Shown one piece after another: positions 1-9,957 of a DNA stretch of 23,212 nucleotides; the first letter of the stretch is position 1; every line of letters begins with the position of its first letter. Position numbers and translations under genes: made by a program. The stretch comes from Tubiluchus corallicola (Eukaryota > Priapulida > Priapulimorpha > Priapulimorphida > Tubiluchidae), in the NCBI GenBank assembly GCA_030141605.1, contig JAQGDQ010000973.1:1-23212 (forward strand), read 5' to 3'. The notes under the pieces are model-generated. The model saw nothing but the letters and a program-made list of their open reading frames with translations. It did no database searches and had not been told where the DNA came from.

Positions 1-675
1 CGAACTTATAGTCAAGATTGCTTAATGTACAACTTGGCTTTTTATCACTGGGTACCAAAATTATCAAAACGAATGCTCTGGAAATTATTAGTCATTTCGT
101 TTTAGAAAATTATTTATTGCTCATTAATTTAATGAGGTGTGTAATTTGTCACTCGTTTATTTTAACCCTGGCGTGCTTGGCTGATTCTGTCAACTTTCTT
201 AAATGTTCTAAAACAGTGAAATTAAATAGCTTGTAAAATACGCTATAGAAACTTGTGTATATGTTTGTGTATTTATTATTATGTTTCGTTGCTTATTAAT
301 CCAATTGAAAATGTTGACAAGATTAACAAAACACGTCATGGTTAAAATAAATGAATATTTACGAAAATTTTGAAGGAAAATAACTTATTATTGACCATTA
401 TTATTGACCATATTATTGACCATACCATGTTTTTTAAAGTTGTTCAAGAATCGAATTGCTCAGCCACAGTCGACGCTGCAGCTCCATCAATGTGATCAAT
501 AACCGACTCTCTTGGCGCACATTCCACTGTCTTCCGAGACAGAAGGATGCCAACTTACTTGTTTGAAAGACTTCTGCTTACTTAGTTCAGAGTACACTAC
601 GAATGCTCTAGTTTTTCTTCAAACACGCAATGCCATCTAAACTTCTAGTTTTATAACAGGCAAGTATTAAAGGTT
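1..675. other. AT-rich non-coding stretch
   Basis: No recognisable gene. A 72-codon frame at 18-236 has no family resemblance and no clear splice context. Around 391-424 a short motif (TTATTGACCAT) recurs three times as a small tandem duplication. Nothing else stands out. Confidence 0.5.
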
Positions 676-757
676 TGCTTAATCATTTATTCAATCAATT
701 AATTAATTGGTTACCTATTTGGCTTTTGTAAATACACAATTAGTGCATAATTTCTAT
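676..757 (+). repeat. 5' fragment of the hammerhead-like dispersed element
   Basis: This stretch (GCTTAATCATT, then ACCTATTTGGCTTTTGTAAATAC, broken here only for reading, then AATTAGTGCATAAT) matches the segment found just upstream of the core in the copies at 3677-3908 (plus) and 3257-3495 (minus). The rest of the element resumes at 1444, on the far side of a simple-repeat block. The 14-mer AATTAGTGCATAAT occurs at both junctions (738-751 and 1444-1457). Confidence 0.6.
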
Positions 758-834
758 ATCGGGGGATTCTGAATTTGTCGTTTTACGAAAAAACATTCAT
801 TAATTTTGATTTATAATAATGATTAATAACATTA

Positions 835-1443
<609 letters not shown>

Positions 1444-1605
1444 AATTAGTGCATAATAGGCTCTGCTTATATAAATTGGTTGTATGTTTGTAAATTTACC
1501 ATTGATGATGACAGCAGTAGTTCTGTTCGAAACGTTTGACATGATTTTAACTTTCAATGTTTTAACTAAAAGTTTTAATAAAGTTGTATAGTTTTTAACT
1601 ATAAA
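1444..1605 (+). repeat. Dispersed element copy A with hammerhead-like core
   Basis: Contains TTGATGA (1502-1508), GACAG (1510-1514), a loop, CTGTT (1523-1527) and GAAAC (1529-1533), followed by an AATAAA-containing 3' part ending near TTAACTATAAA. The arrangement matches copies B and C. The first base of the CTGATGA box is changed to T, so this copy would be catalytically impaired if the family is a ribozyme. I infer a mobile-element remnant. The family name is unknown. Confidence 0.6.
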
Positions 1606-2440
1606 TTATCTAAGCTTCTTTCGAACGACTTACCGTTAAAATGGCTGCGCCATCTGGAGTTTTATACAGCGTTACCACAAACTCAAGCCCTATGCGGAAT
1701 AGACCAGTAAGTAAGTGTCATAAAATTTGAAAACGAATTTTTAAGCTTAATTATGAAGAACGTTTCTTTGTGTTTCAACCTTGTAAGCGCAGTTTTGATT
1801 AAAATTCTGTACTCTTTCCCCTATTCAAAAGTTAAATTGTCTCGCAGACCGTTGCCGTTGCCAGAGGACGTATAATTGTAACGTTCAAAGCAGGAGATTT
1901 TGGTTAAAAGGCAACTTTTGCGCAAACTGTCAAGAAAAGAAATGTTTATGGAAAACACAAAAGCGCACAGTTTATGCGCAAAGATTTCCTGCGTAATTTA
2001 CGCCACCAGACTGTCCCATAATTTTGCAAAATGTGTCAAGTGGTTGGATTTTATTGCCTTGGCATATCAAGGCTTTGTTAGACTGATCCTTAATAGTATG
2101 GGAGCGATTCTAGCTCAGCATCTTTAGACTGTTTGACAGCCGTTTTACTGCTGCTTCTGTTCGCTGTAAGTCCGTTTATAAATACGTGTGCGGAGATTTT
2201 GACCAAAGTAAGTTTGGACTCAAAATGACATTTTCGGCATAGGGTTATACCATTCCTGAATACACCTGTAGTTCGCTCGAGTTCTGAAATCTCCTAATTT
2301 CCGTGATCGCATTGAAATTAAAGTACAAATACACAAATATAACTTGCCTGGCCGATGCTATTGAAAGCGAATTTGCACAAGATTAAGCTGAAGACAATGG
2401 AATTTCTGTTAAGTTATATTAGACAACAGTAATTTTATAA
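1606..2440. other. Non-coding stretch with one small ORF candidate
   Basis: No recognised gene. The strongest local signal is an ATG at 1641 in a good initiation context, opening a 29-codon frame and followed by a donor-like CCA|GTAAGT near 1705-1713. A 75-codon frame at 1900-2127 has no family features. The context does not allow a gene call. Confidence 0.4.
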
Positions 2441-2922
2441 CAAAACCGGAACTAATCTTAAACTGTAGGTCAAAACAATCTTCTCTTTAAAATATTGAAA
2501 GGAAACACACTATTTTTTTCAAAAATTGTTTACGTGAAAGAATTATTTCCACACGGACACAATTTCGCGCCACTAGTTCTTCGTTGTTTCATGTATTTCA
2601 CTATTCGCTACTTAGACGGGCACTAGCGCCTGCATTTCGGTTCTATGAACTGGCCCAATGCTCAAAAAACAGGTGCTGCACCTCTCAGTTCAGGTTACTA
2701 GTTATTAGTTTGCGACGAACTGTACACGTTCGGCAGCTCATGCGTAGGCGCAGCGGTAAATTGAATTTTTATCTTAAAACTTGCCTAGTTTTAGTACAAC
2801 ACACTGCATATCTTACAGTAGCACTGAACTTCAATTTTCGCTTTCACAAACACGTGCAACACGCTCGTCGAATATTTTTACTGTTGAAAATTATGTTAGT
2901 TTGTGATGTCATCAATAGTTGG
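2441..2922 (+). repeat. Dispersed repeat family 1, copy 1
   Basis: Aligns by eye with 20217-20694 over nearly its whole length. Shared landmarks are ATTGAAAGGAAAC, CGCCACTAGTTCTT, TAGACGGGCACTAGCG, GCTCATGCGT and the end GTTAGTTTGTGATGTCATCA. The two copies differ by many substitutions and small indels. A 165-codon open frame begins inside this copy (2584-3081), but the indels against copy 2 shift the frame, so conserved protein coding is unlikely. Likely an old non-autonomous mobile element. No terminal repeats or transposase domain recognised. Confidence 0.75.
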
Positions 2923-3256
2923 ACTCGCCCGCCGTTAATCAAGTTTTTAATCTATTATGTAATTATCACAAACATTTTTGGAGTATTAATTGTGTTAAAA
3001 TGTATACTTTTTATCGGACCTGAAAATAGGGTAGTATATATTTTGACTTCCTTTAACAAATTTTGGAAAAAACTTTTTTAACTTTCTTCAAAAAATATGT
3101 TCAATGCTAATCTTCCGAGAGTGGTATCGTACAAGTCTTTTCCGTAGGTTGCATATATATGATATTTACACTTTATAATACAGTAATAGAATTTAAATAA
3201 TAATGTTTGTGCTAAAAACAATTATGGTATTTTTTTAATTACAGGCACTTAGAAAT
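2923..3256. other. AT-rich non-coding stretch
   Basis: Holds only the tail of the frame that starts in the neighbouring repeat and AT-rich sequence. Nothing recognisable. Confidence 0.5.
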
Positions 3257-3495
3257 ATTTATAGTTAAGACACCACAACTTTATTAAAACTTTTAATTTA
3301 CATAGTTAAAAAATCGAGTCAAACGTTTCGACTGAGCTACTGCAGTCATCATCAGTAGTGAATTTCTACAAACATACAACCAGTTTATATAAGCAGAGCC
3401 TAGAGTATAGAACATTATGCGCTAATTATGTATTAAACAGAAGTCAAATAGGTAATGAATAAGCAGAAAATAGAAAAGAAATTCTCCTCAATCTA
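3257..3495 (-). repeat. Dispersed element copy B with best-preserved hammerhead-like core
   Basis: On the minus strand the core is CTGATGA (3349-3355), an extra U, GACTG (3343-3347), an 8-nt loop, CAGTC (3330-3334) and GAAAC (3325-3329). The 5-bp stem pairs perfectly. An AATAAA lies downstream. Together with copy C it forms a head-to-head inverted pair about 180 bp apart. The core order matches the CUGAUGA - stem II - GAAA consensus of hammerhead ribozymes. A convincing stem III with an NUH cleavage site was not identified, and the extra U before stem II departs from the consensus. Confidence 0.6.
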
Positions 3496-3676
3496 GCACT
3501 AATGATCATATTTGTGCTTCTGATTTTAATAATTTCAGAATTGTGACCAGAGCTATAAATAACTGGGAATTCATAAAAGAAAGTTTATCTGTGTACCCCA
3601 ATGAGTCTTTTCTTAATGTACAAAGCAGTTCATTTCCTTTAACTTTATTTTCAAACACTAACTATTTGTTACTGTA

Positions 3677-3908
3677 TCAATTTCTTTTCTACTGGTCTGC
3701 TTAATCATTACCTTTTTGGCTTCTGTTAAATACATAATTAGTACATAATGTTCTATACTGTAAGTTCTGCCTATATAAACTGGTTCAACGTTTGCAAAAA
3801 TTTACCACTGATGATGACAGCAGTACTCTGTTGAAACGTTTGCCATGATTTTTTAACTATGTAAATTAAAAGTTTCAATAGAATTCTGGTGTTTTAACTA
3901 TAAAATAT
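3677..3908 (+). repeat. Dispersed element copy C with hammerhead-like core
   Basis: Shares the upstream block (GCTTAATCATTACC, CATAATTAGTACATAATG, CTATATAAACTGGTT) with the other copies. The core is CTGATGA (3808-3814), GACAG (3816-3820), CAGTACT loop, CTGTT (3828-3832) and GAAAC (3833-3837). The stem is ACAG/CTGT plus a G-U pair, where copy B has ACTG/CAGT. The 3' end is TTAACTATAAAATAT. It is inverted relative to copy B. Confidence 0.6.
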
Positions 3909-4077
3909 GGTAGTGAGTTTCTGTTTGTCTGAGAAAGTACGAATGCGACTTTTGGCTGGGAGTTACAACAAATACTTAACTATATGCGAGGCTTTAATAG
4001 ATAAATCGCAAGCCGCGTTTAGCCCCGCCCAACTTGATGACGTAACACACATAAGTGCTTAATAAACTGAAAAACTT

Positions 4078-4240
4078 GGAAAAATTTTGTACTAGTAAGT
4101 TTGGTACAGATAAAATTGGTCCCAGTAAATTTGGTACAAGGAAATTTTGTTGCCGTGAAAATTTGATTCCAGGAATTTTTAGAACAGCAAAATTGTACCA
4201 CTAGGAAAATTGGGTTCAGGAAAAATGTGGTACAAACTGG
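4078..4240. repeat. Degenerate 15-16 bp tandem repeat
   Basis: About ten diverged units of 15-17 bp with consensus near AAATTTGGTACCAGG, for example AAGTTTGGTACAGAT, AAAATTGGTCCCAGT and AAATTTGGTACAAGG. An 83-codon minus-strand frame across it is repetitive (variants of TKF-TGTNF) and not a real protein. An old, mutated minisatellite. Confidence 0.7.
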
Positions 4241-4821
4241 CACAATTCTCGTATTACAATATATGTACATGCACTAACTATGTGCGTAACATAAAAACAT
4301 AATATCCACACATATAATTGCACGACAATAATTTTATTTTACAAGAACATTGATATTTTTACTCACATTCATATTTAATTGACATCAAATTATAATCATA
4401 TATCACTAATATAAGAAGTTTCTGCAGCTTCTAGCACACATGTTGCACATAATATTACAATTCTTCTCTCTGTGATTCATGTATTCATAATTATTATTAC
4501 TCCCAGTACAACAATGGTGACGTTTTATATATATATACGGTTATGCCATACTGATTTTGCAAAAACGAAATATGTATTTACATGTTTGTACAGGTGTTAA
4601 ATGCAAGAGTGAGATGAGCTGTAAAAAAGCTTGCAGCCTAGTGTGCCTAGCTGTCATTCAGTAATAATACAACTAATATTAATGCCTGGAAAGGAAGAAA
4701 GCATAGCATCGGTAGAACAATTCCTTGTGGGAAGCGAAAAATATCTTTAAAGTTTGCACATTTCGAGCTGAAACATCCATAATTATGGAGCTCTGTTGAT
4801 GTTGATGTTCTTTTTTAATAT
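4241..4821. other. AT-rich non-coding stretch
   Basis: No gene recognised. Contains a short TA run near 4530-4541 and otherwise featureless AT-rich sequence. Confidence 0.5.
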
Positions 4822-5100
4822 AATTATCTTGTTACAACGATTTAGTTATGAAGCTATAACGACTTACTACCTCGTTACAACGACACCTCGTTACAATATA
4901 ATTATCTCGTTATAACAATATAGCTATGTAGTTTTAATGACTTACTACCTCGTTACAATGACACCGCTATCTAGTTATGACGAGATACACCTCGTTACAA
5001 CGTGACTATACCTCGCTCGTTATAGCGAGGTAACAATGTCGTTATAGCGAGGTAACAATGTCGTTATAACGAGGCAGCATTGTCTTTATAACGAGATAAT
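4822..5100. repeat. Palindromic CGTTATAACGA cluster / imperfect inverted repeat
   Basis: Many copies of CTCGTTACAACGA and CGTTATAGCGAGG variants. The left part mostly carries CTCGTTA..., and the right part carries ...TAACGAG, with AATTATCTTGTTA (4824 on) mirrored by TAACGAGATAATT (about 5088-5100). The units are themselves near-palindromes (CGTTATAACG). The whole segment could fold as a long imperfect cruciform or hairpin. It may be part of a DNA transposon end. Confidence 0.65.
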
Positions 5101-5264
5101 TGTATTTTCTTCAAAAAACAAAGTTAACATTAACAAAGCTCTGTACAAAATCAACTGTGCAAGATTTTACCAACAAAAATTCACACGAAAGCAAAGAAAA
5201 TTCAAGTGCATCGAGTGTTATTTAGAAGTGAAAATTGTTATTAGACGATGTACGCGGATTTTAT

Positions 5265-5322
5265 AAACACCCTGTATTATTTAGAACGCACCAGTATTTT
5301 AATAGTAAATTACAGGGTGTTT
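5265..5322. repeat. Back-to-back transposon-type termini
   Basis: AAACACCCTGTA (5265-5276) and TACAGGGTGTTT (5311-5322) are a perfect 12-bp inverted pair facing outward across a 34-bp spacer. The right-hand terminus belongs to the element at 5311-5621. The left-hand one looks like the right end of a second related element whose other end I cannot place. Confidence 0.55.
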
Positions 5323-5621
5323 CAGAAAAAACACTGCTGTAAAAATACACTGGTCAAATACTTTAATAAATGCTGGAAATGATAATGTTAACTTGCAGAC
5401 ATTAAAGGGAACAACGTTCATGTTACGAAAAACACACTTAAGTTCATCGGGTTGGGCAATTTGGTACTTTGAACAAAAGTGTTATTTTGCTCAAAATGAA
5501 CCTGGCAACTGTGACATCATAACGACGTAAAAGTAATATTTCATTTGCATAACTCCAATTTTCCTACCATATAGCTTGTTTTTATATATTCTTTTACTAT
5601 TTCTTTTTGAAACACCCTATA
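5311..5621. mobile_element. MITE-like element with TIRs and TA duplication
   Basis: Begins TA-CAGGGTGTTTCAGAAAAA and ends TTTTTGAAACACCCTA-TA, giving about 307 bp between TA dinucleotides with roughly 10-bp near-perfect terminal inverted repeats. There is no transposase frame. TA target duplication with small size is typical of non-autonomous Tc1/mariner-type elements. Assignment to that superfamily is inference from the TA and size only. Confidence 0.6.
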
Positions 5622-7149
5622 TATAAAGTACAAAATACTGTTGCTTCATATACAAGAGGTTAAACCGAACAGACATTTCTATTTTCAATACATATTTATA
5701 GCGATCAGTTTAAGTCTAATGCAAGATTCTAATTAAATGCTGCTCACGGCACTGAGGAAAACCAGTGCTGTTACATACAATTTTGAAATCTTAAAGAGGA
5801 AACAGAAACTAAGTTACGGAAAACTCAAAATTTTACTTTCAAAGACGTCCAAAGCTAACAAACGTGTCATTTGTTAGTACGACTAAAATCACAAATATTT
5901 AGAATATTCAGAAATTCACATTTTGGACATATTGCTCTTGTAAGAACAACTACTTCAGTATTCCTTTCAAGACGATAATCATGAAAGAAAGAATGCACGA
6001 TCTTCAAACTTATACACGAACAAGCTATGGAATTACACACACATATATATATATATATAACATTTAATGGTGCTGGATATGTACAACAAATTAGTTACGT
6101 ATATATAGCCATTCAAATATAATGTACATGTATTTACAGTTAAAATGATTATGAATATGTTTGATTACCATGTAATTTACTACGTACTAACCATTTGAGA
6201 AATGTCTAACTTCAGAAGCTGGTCAATAGCAGGCAAATGACACTCCCAAATATGCAGATAATATGTGTGATAGTCAGAACAGATATTAACTCCTTCAGGA
6301 CCGTACCATTCAAAATATTTCTTATGAGTCTAAATAGACCCATCACTTTTCTGTTACTGTAAGAACGCAGATATAACTAAATGATTGCAAATTAGGGACT
6401 GTTCTATTCAGCAGAATTTCGGCTATTCAATCATTGAATTTGTTTAAAGATTTATAAGTGATTTAATTGGAGAAAATTAAGAAAAACTCGCCCTATTCAG
6501 TCATTCCAACTTAGCTTATTGAGTAGATTAGTCTGGTATACACTTGCGCGATCGCACACACTAATTTATTGATCGCTTGCTTGCTGCAGCCCAAACTGTG
6601 CAGTGTTCTGCTGCTATTCCAGAAAAAAACAGTCGATCAACATAGGAGAAATTAAGGGCGTTTCATCTATTAAGAGGAATTTCTCCTTAAAAAAGAGTAG
6701 ACTTGAGGCCAAAGTGTGTCAGAGCGTTGTGTGTCGATAGTTGAAATTTTCTGCATTAACCGATTTCACACAAGTGATACTGTAAATTGTTACTGTGCAA
6801 ACAATGCAATTACTAAAAGCTTTTTTTCAAATTTTTTGGTCAAAAATCGGTTTTTAATTTGTCTAAGGTAAGCAAATGCATTTCATTTATAATTTTACAT
6901 GAAATCCCTTGTGTGAGTAGTAGAAAACTACGAAAACTATCAAAAAGAATTTCAATTACTTGGAGCGCCTACCCTACATCATATAGCAAAATATACGTTA
7001 ATCTTTTAAATTCATTGTGCTTTAAATTTCTCATGCAGTATGTTGGAGAATAAAGATGTAGCTGGAGATGGAGATGCTGCAGAAGCTTACGTCATCGCTA
7101 CATGTGCGGCACCTGGTGACACAACTTTCTAGCTTTCTGTCACCTGGAC
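5622..7149. other. Non-coding stretch
   Basis: No recognised gene. Contains a (TA) run at about 6046-6060 preceded by ACACAC. A 64-codon frame at 6859-7053 shows no family signature. Confidence 0.45.
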
Positions 7150-7735
7150 TCTGAAAGTAAAGCGTATTCTTAAAGGAAAGGCCGCGTCTTCTGAGAAGTT
7201 AGGATTATGTCAATGTTCAAGAAAAATGTTAGAAGGATTTAGTAATAAAAACATGATAAGCACTTCGTGTAATTATTAATATCATTTTAAATTACAGGTA
7301 TTTCAAGGTTGGACGCTCCCATTTAAGCTCCCATTTTCCACCAGTGACGTCGTTTATCGACTAAAGAAAAACAGCGCACTTCGAATTTCCACCAAAAGTA
7401 TAATATTTTGTTCACAAAAAATTAAATAGCTTATTTTGTGATATTTTTGTACGAACGTTAGATAAGGTGTAGAAGTTTGAACAAGTTTAAGCAGCCATGA
7501 TGCGCTTAAAAAAGATCACTACTACGTCATAATTTTCAAGTGAATAATGGCTGCCACAGCTGCTGAAAATTTCTGTTCGGCGGTAATATAAATTAACTCT
7601 TTGCTTTATGTTGTGCGACATGTGTTTTGCAAATTTTTTTATATTCTTTCATATCTTATCTTTCATATTTTTTTCAGTTTAAGTGAAAACATTGAAACAA
7701 ACCCGACAAGCTAAATGAGTTGTGCTTTCCTTTAA
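7150..7735 (+). repeat. Dispersed repeat family 2, copy 1
   Basis: Aligns by eye with 20955-21558. Shared landmarks are TTAAAGGAAAG, TTAGTAA, TGACGTCR near CRCCAGTGACGTC / CCAATGACGTC, AAAAGTATAAT, AAGTTTGAA, AGTTTAAGCAG, ATTTTCAAGTGAAT, and the end AAACCC...TTTCCTTTAA. It has no coding capacity. The copies carry a CRE-like TGACGTC palindrome. The 33-bp minisatellite starts about 130 bp after this copy ends. Confidence 0.75.
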
Positions 7736-7862
7736 ACCACATCTTGTGTTTTAGTTGTCTATCTAGCATGGTGCAGATTTTGTAATGATTTTCTAATGAT
7801 TTTCTAATCTATTGCTAATGCAATACATAGATTAGACCCAGTGAAGTTTATATATATTGTTT

Positions 7863-8291
7863 TCTTTGTGAAGTATCGTGTGATATTTCCTACATCATTT
7901 GTGAAGTATCGTGTGATATTTCCTACATTATTTGTGAAGTATCGTGTGATATTTCCTACATTATTTGTGAAGTATCGTGTGATATTTCCTACATTATTTG
8001 TGAAGTATCGTGTGATATTTCCTACATTATTTGTGAAGTATCGTGTGATATTTCCTACATCATTTGTGAAGTATCGTGTGATATTTTCTACATCATTTGT
8101 GAAGTATCGTGTGATATTTCCTACATCATTTGTGAAGTATCGTGTGATATTTCCTACATCATTTGTGAAGTACCGTGTGATATTTCCTACATCATTTGTG
8201 AAGTATCGTGTGATATTTTCTACATCATTTGTGAAGTATCGTGTGATATTTTCTACATCATTTGTGAAGTATCGTGTGATATTTCCTACAT
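7863..8291. repeat. 33-bp minisatellite, 13 units
   Basis: Exactly 13 x 33 bp. Each unit reads through on the plus strand as FVKYRVIFPTS (P/S and S/L variants) and on the minus strand as an open 11-residue unit such as GNITRYFTNDV. Both strands are open because 33 is a multiple of three and the unit lacks stops. Units 2-5 share the TTA variant of the last codon, pointing to local block duplication. The changes are mostly replacement changes, so no sign of protein-level selection. Non-coding minisatellite. Confidence 0.9.
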
Positions 8292-8834
8292 CACACATGT
8301 GCACTGTATATAATCGTTTCCATCCATTTTTTCAAATCAACGAAAGGCAGGAGGCGATAATTAGCTGGTCACTAAGTGGTCAAGCGTGGACACACGATAT
8401 AATACTAATAATTTGTGAATGCACGGTACATTAACATAACATTCACCATGTTACAAGAATGCCAGGCAACACGTTTTTTTTCGTTTCTGGGGGTTTGGAC
8501 CGCCCCTACAATACGGTTCGGATCGAAAGACATTCTCCAGTTCTTGAATTATGCGCGGCGCCATCAAAAGCCAAGGCGGCATCGTTTGAAATCTGACATG
8601 ATTTGCAACAGAGCGTCTTAATAGCGTCAAGTTGGTATCATTAGGCTAAATCCTAGTCACGTGATATGTACACGAAAAAACTCCAGCCGACATGCTTCGT
8701 GAAAGGCCATTACACAAGTTTTGGGTATCACTCATCACTGGGGTGGCATTCGATTCAAGAAAAATCCCGAACTGTGTCATTTTGACCAAGGCTAGCAGGA
8801 GTGTTGAAAATCACTTTATTGCCATAGTTTTTAC
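8292..8834. other. Non-coding stretch
   Basis: Slightly richer in GC near 8500-8600, with a 68-codon frame (8415-8621) of no recognisable family. Nothing else supported. Confidence 0.4.
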
Positions 8835-8906
<72 letters not shown>

Positions 8907-9030
8907 CGACTGACTGACTGACTGACTGACTGACTGACTGACTGACTGACTGACTGACTGACTGACTGACTGACTGACTGACTGACTGACTGACTGACTG
9001 ACTGACTGACTGACTGACTGACTGATTGAT
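8835..9030. repeat. Compound tetranucleotide microsatellite (TTGA then CTGA)
   Basis: About 18 TTGA units (8835-8906) switch abruptly to about 29 CTGA units (8908-9023). Degenerate GATT remnants run on to about 9053. The two blocks differ by a single T-to-C change per unit. The Ser/Gln/Val and Asn/Gln/Ser frames on the minus strand are repeat artefacts. Confidence 0.95.
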
Positions 9031-9636
9031 TACTTGGTTTATTGACTGATTGATCAATCTTGGGAAGACGGTAACTCCTGCAAGTGACACTCCATTGGCA
9101 TTTGGCTCACAAATGTGTTTTTCTAAACAAGATTTAAAGAAGATCGTCTATCCTAACGAATACTAACATGACATTTTCTCATTTCACGAATTTCATGAGT
9201 TGATACAATGATATTAGAAAACTTCATAGATGATTCGTCGCAAAACTGTGTTGCCAGACTAAAATAAAACACATGATCTCAGAGGTAGGGCAGATATTCG
9301 TAGATACGACAAAATTTCCATTAAAAGGTGACGACTGCACTGAATCCCATTTCATCATCCTCACTTTCCCAGTCAATCATTTACAAGGATGTATCGTGTG
9401 TTTACAGCAATGCTTACGTTTTCAGGATGTCAGAAATGACGTACGCCCCCCCCCCTCAGAAATGATGTACTCCCCTTTACACTTAAAATTTATCGCGAGT
9501 AGCAGGATTCAATCTATTCAACCTATTGCTTAAAAATTCATTTCACTTTTTATTATCAGGAGTCAAAAATTACCAATGTTTTTGAATAAAAAAATCACGT
9601 GAACCAACATGATTCGAATCCTTGTCTATCTACTCC
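9031..9636. other. Non-coding stretch
   Basis: No gene. Contains a C-run with the local repeat CAGAAATGAYGTAC on either side (about 9430-9471), and GATTCGAATCC at about 9611. The latter resembles a Pol III B box, but no A box precedes it. Confidence 0.4.
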
Positions 9637-9815
9637 AGGTAAAAAAGTCACAGGAAAGAAAGTCACAATTAAAAAGTTACAGGCAAAAAAGTTACAGGTA
9701 AAAAGTCACTGGAAAAAGGTCACAGGAAAGAAAGTCACAATTAAAAAGTTACAGGCAAAAAAGTCACAGGTAAAAAGTCACTGGAAAAAGTCACAGGAAA
9801 GAAAGGCACGATAAA
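9637..9815 (+). repeat. AAAGTCACAGG tandem repeat, left arm
   Basis: About 13 units of 11-14 bp around AAAAAGTCACAGG / AAAAAGTTACAGG, with a higher-order period of about 71 bp: the order (AGGAAAGAAAGTCACAATT, GTTACAGGCAAAA, GTCACTGG) recurs. The open frame with Lys-rich repeats is an artefact. The same motif reappears inverted at 9880-9957. Confidence 0.85.
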
Positions 9816-9823
9816 ATAGAAAC

Positions 9824-9870
9824 AACCCTAACCGAAACCCTAATCCTAACCCTAACCCTAACCCTAACCC
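9824..9870. repeat. Interstitial telomere-like (TAACCC) tract
   Basis: About seven AACCCT units, the first ones degenerate (AACCGAAACCCTAATCCT) and the last four perfect, equivalent to TTAGGG on the other strand. TTAGGG is the telomere repeat of vertebrates and many invertebrates, including molluscs and annelids. It sits between inverted copies of the AAAGTCACAGG repeat. Confidence 0.85.
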
Positions 9871-9879
9871 TTGCCAAAA

Positions 9880-9957
9880 TTCATGGTGACTTTCATCCTG
9901 TGATTTTTTTCCTAGCCAAAATTGTGACTTTTTTTCGTGATTTTTTTCCTGTCACCG
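9880..9957 (-). repeat. AAAGTCACAGG repeat, inverted right arm
   Basis: Plus strand reads GGTGACTTTCATCCTGTGATT, split here as GGTGACTTTC ATCCTGTGATT, then TTTTCCTAGCC, TTGTGACTTTTTTTCGTGA and TTTTTTCCTGTCACC. On the minus strand these are (A)n-GTCAC(A) units like those at 9637-9815. With the left arm it brackets the telomere-like tract. Confidence 0.7.

Noticed and set aside
2584-3081. 165-codon open frame
   Set aside because: It lies in dispersed family 1. The second copy has indels that shift the frame, and no domain is recognisable.
5264-5280. ACCCTGTA as a possible mir-10 seed in a Hox region
   Set aside because: Only the first eight bases agree. The rest does not match and there is no hairpin. 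It is the terminus of a TIR element.
7863-8291. CRISPR-like array
   Set aside because: Units are contiguous with no unique spacers, and the sequence is animal genomic DNA.
7804-8434. Overlapping 166- and 197-codon frames on opposite strands
   Set aside because: Explained by a 33-bp repeat without stops. Variation between units does not favour synonymous changes.
8755-9090. Ser/Gln/Val-repeat protein on the minus strand
   Set aside because: Product of the TTGA/CTGA tetranucleotide repeat read in a frame without stops.
9605-9625. GATTCGAATCC as a Pol III B box (tRNA or SINE)
   Set aside because: No A box at a suitable distance upstream and no cloverleaf could be drawn.
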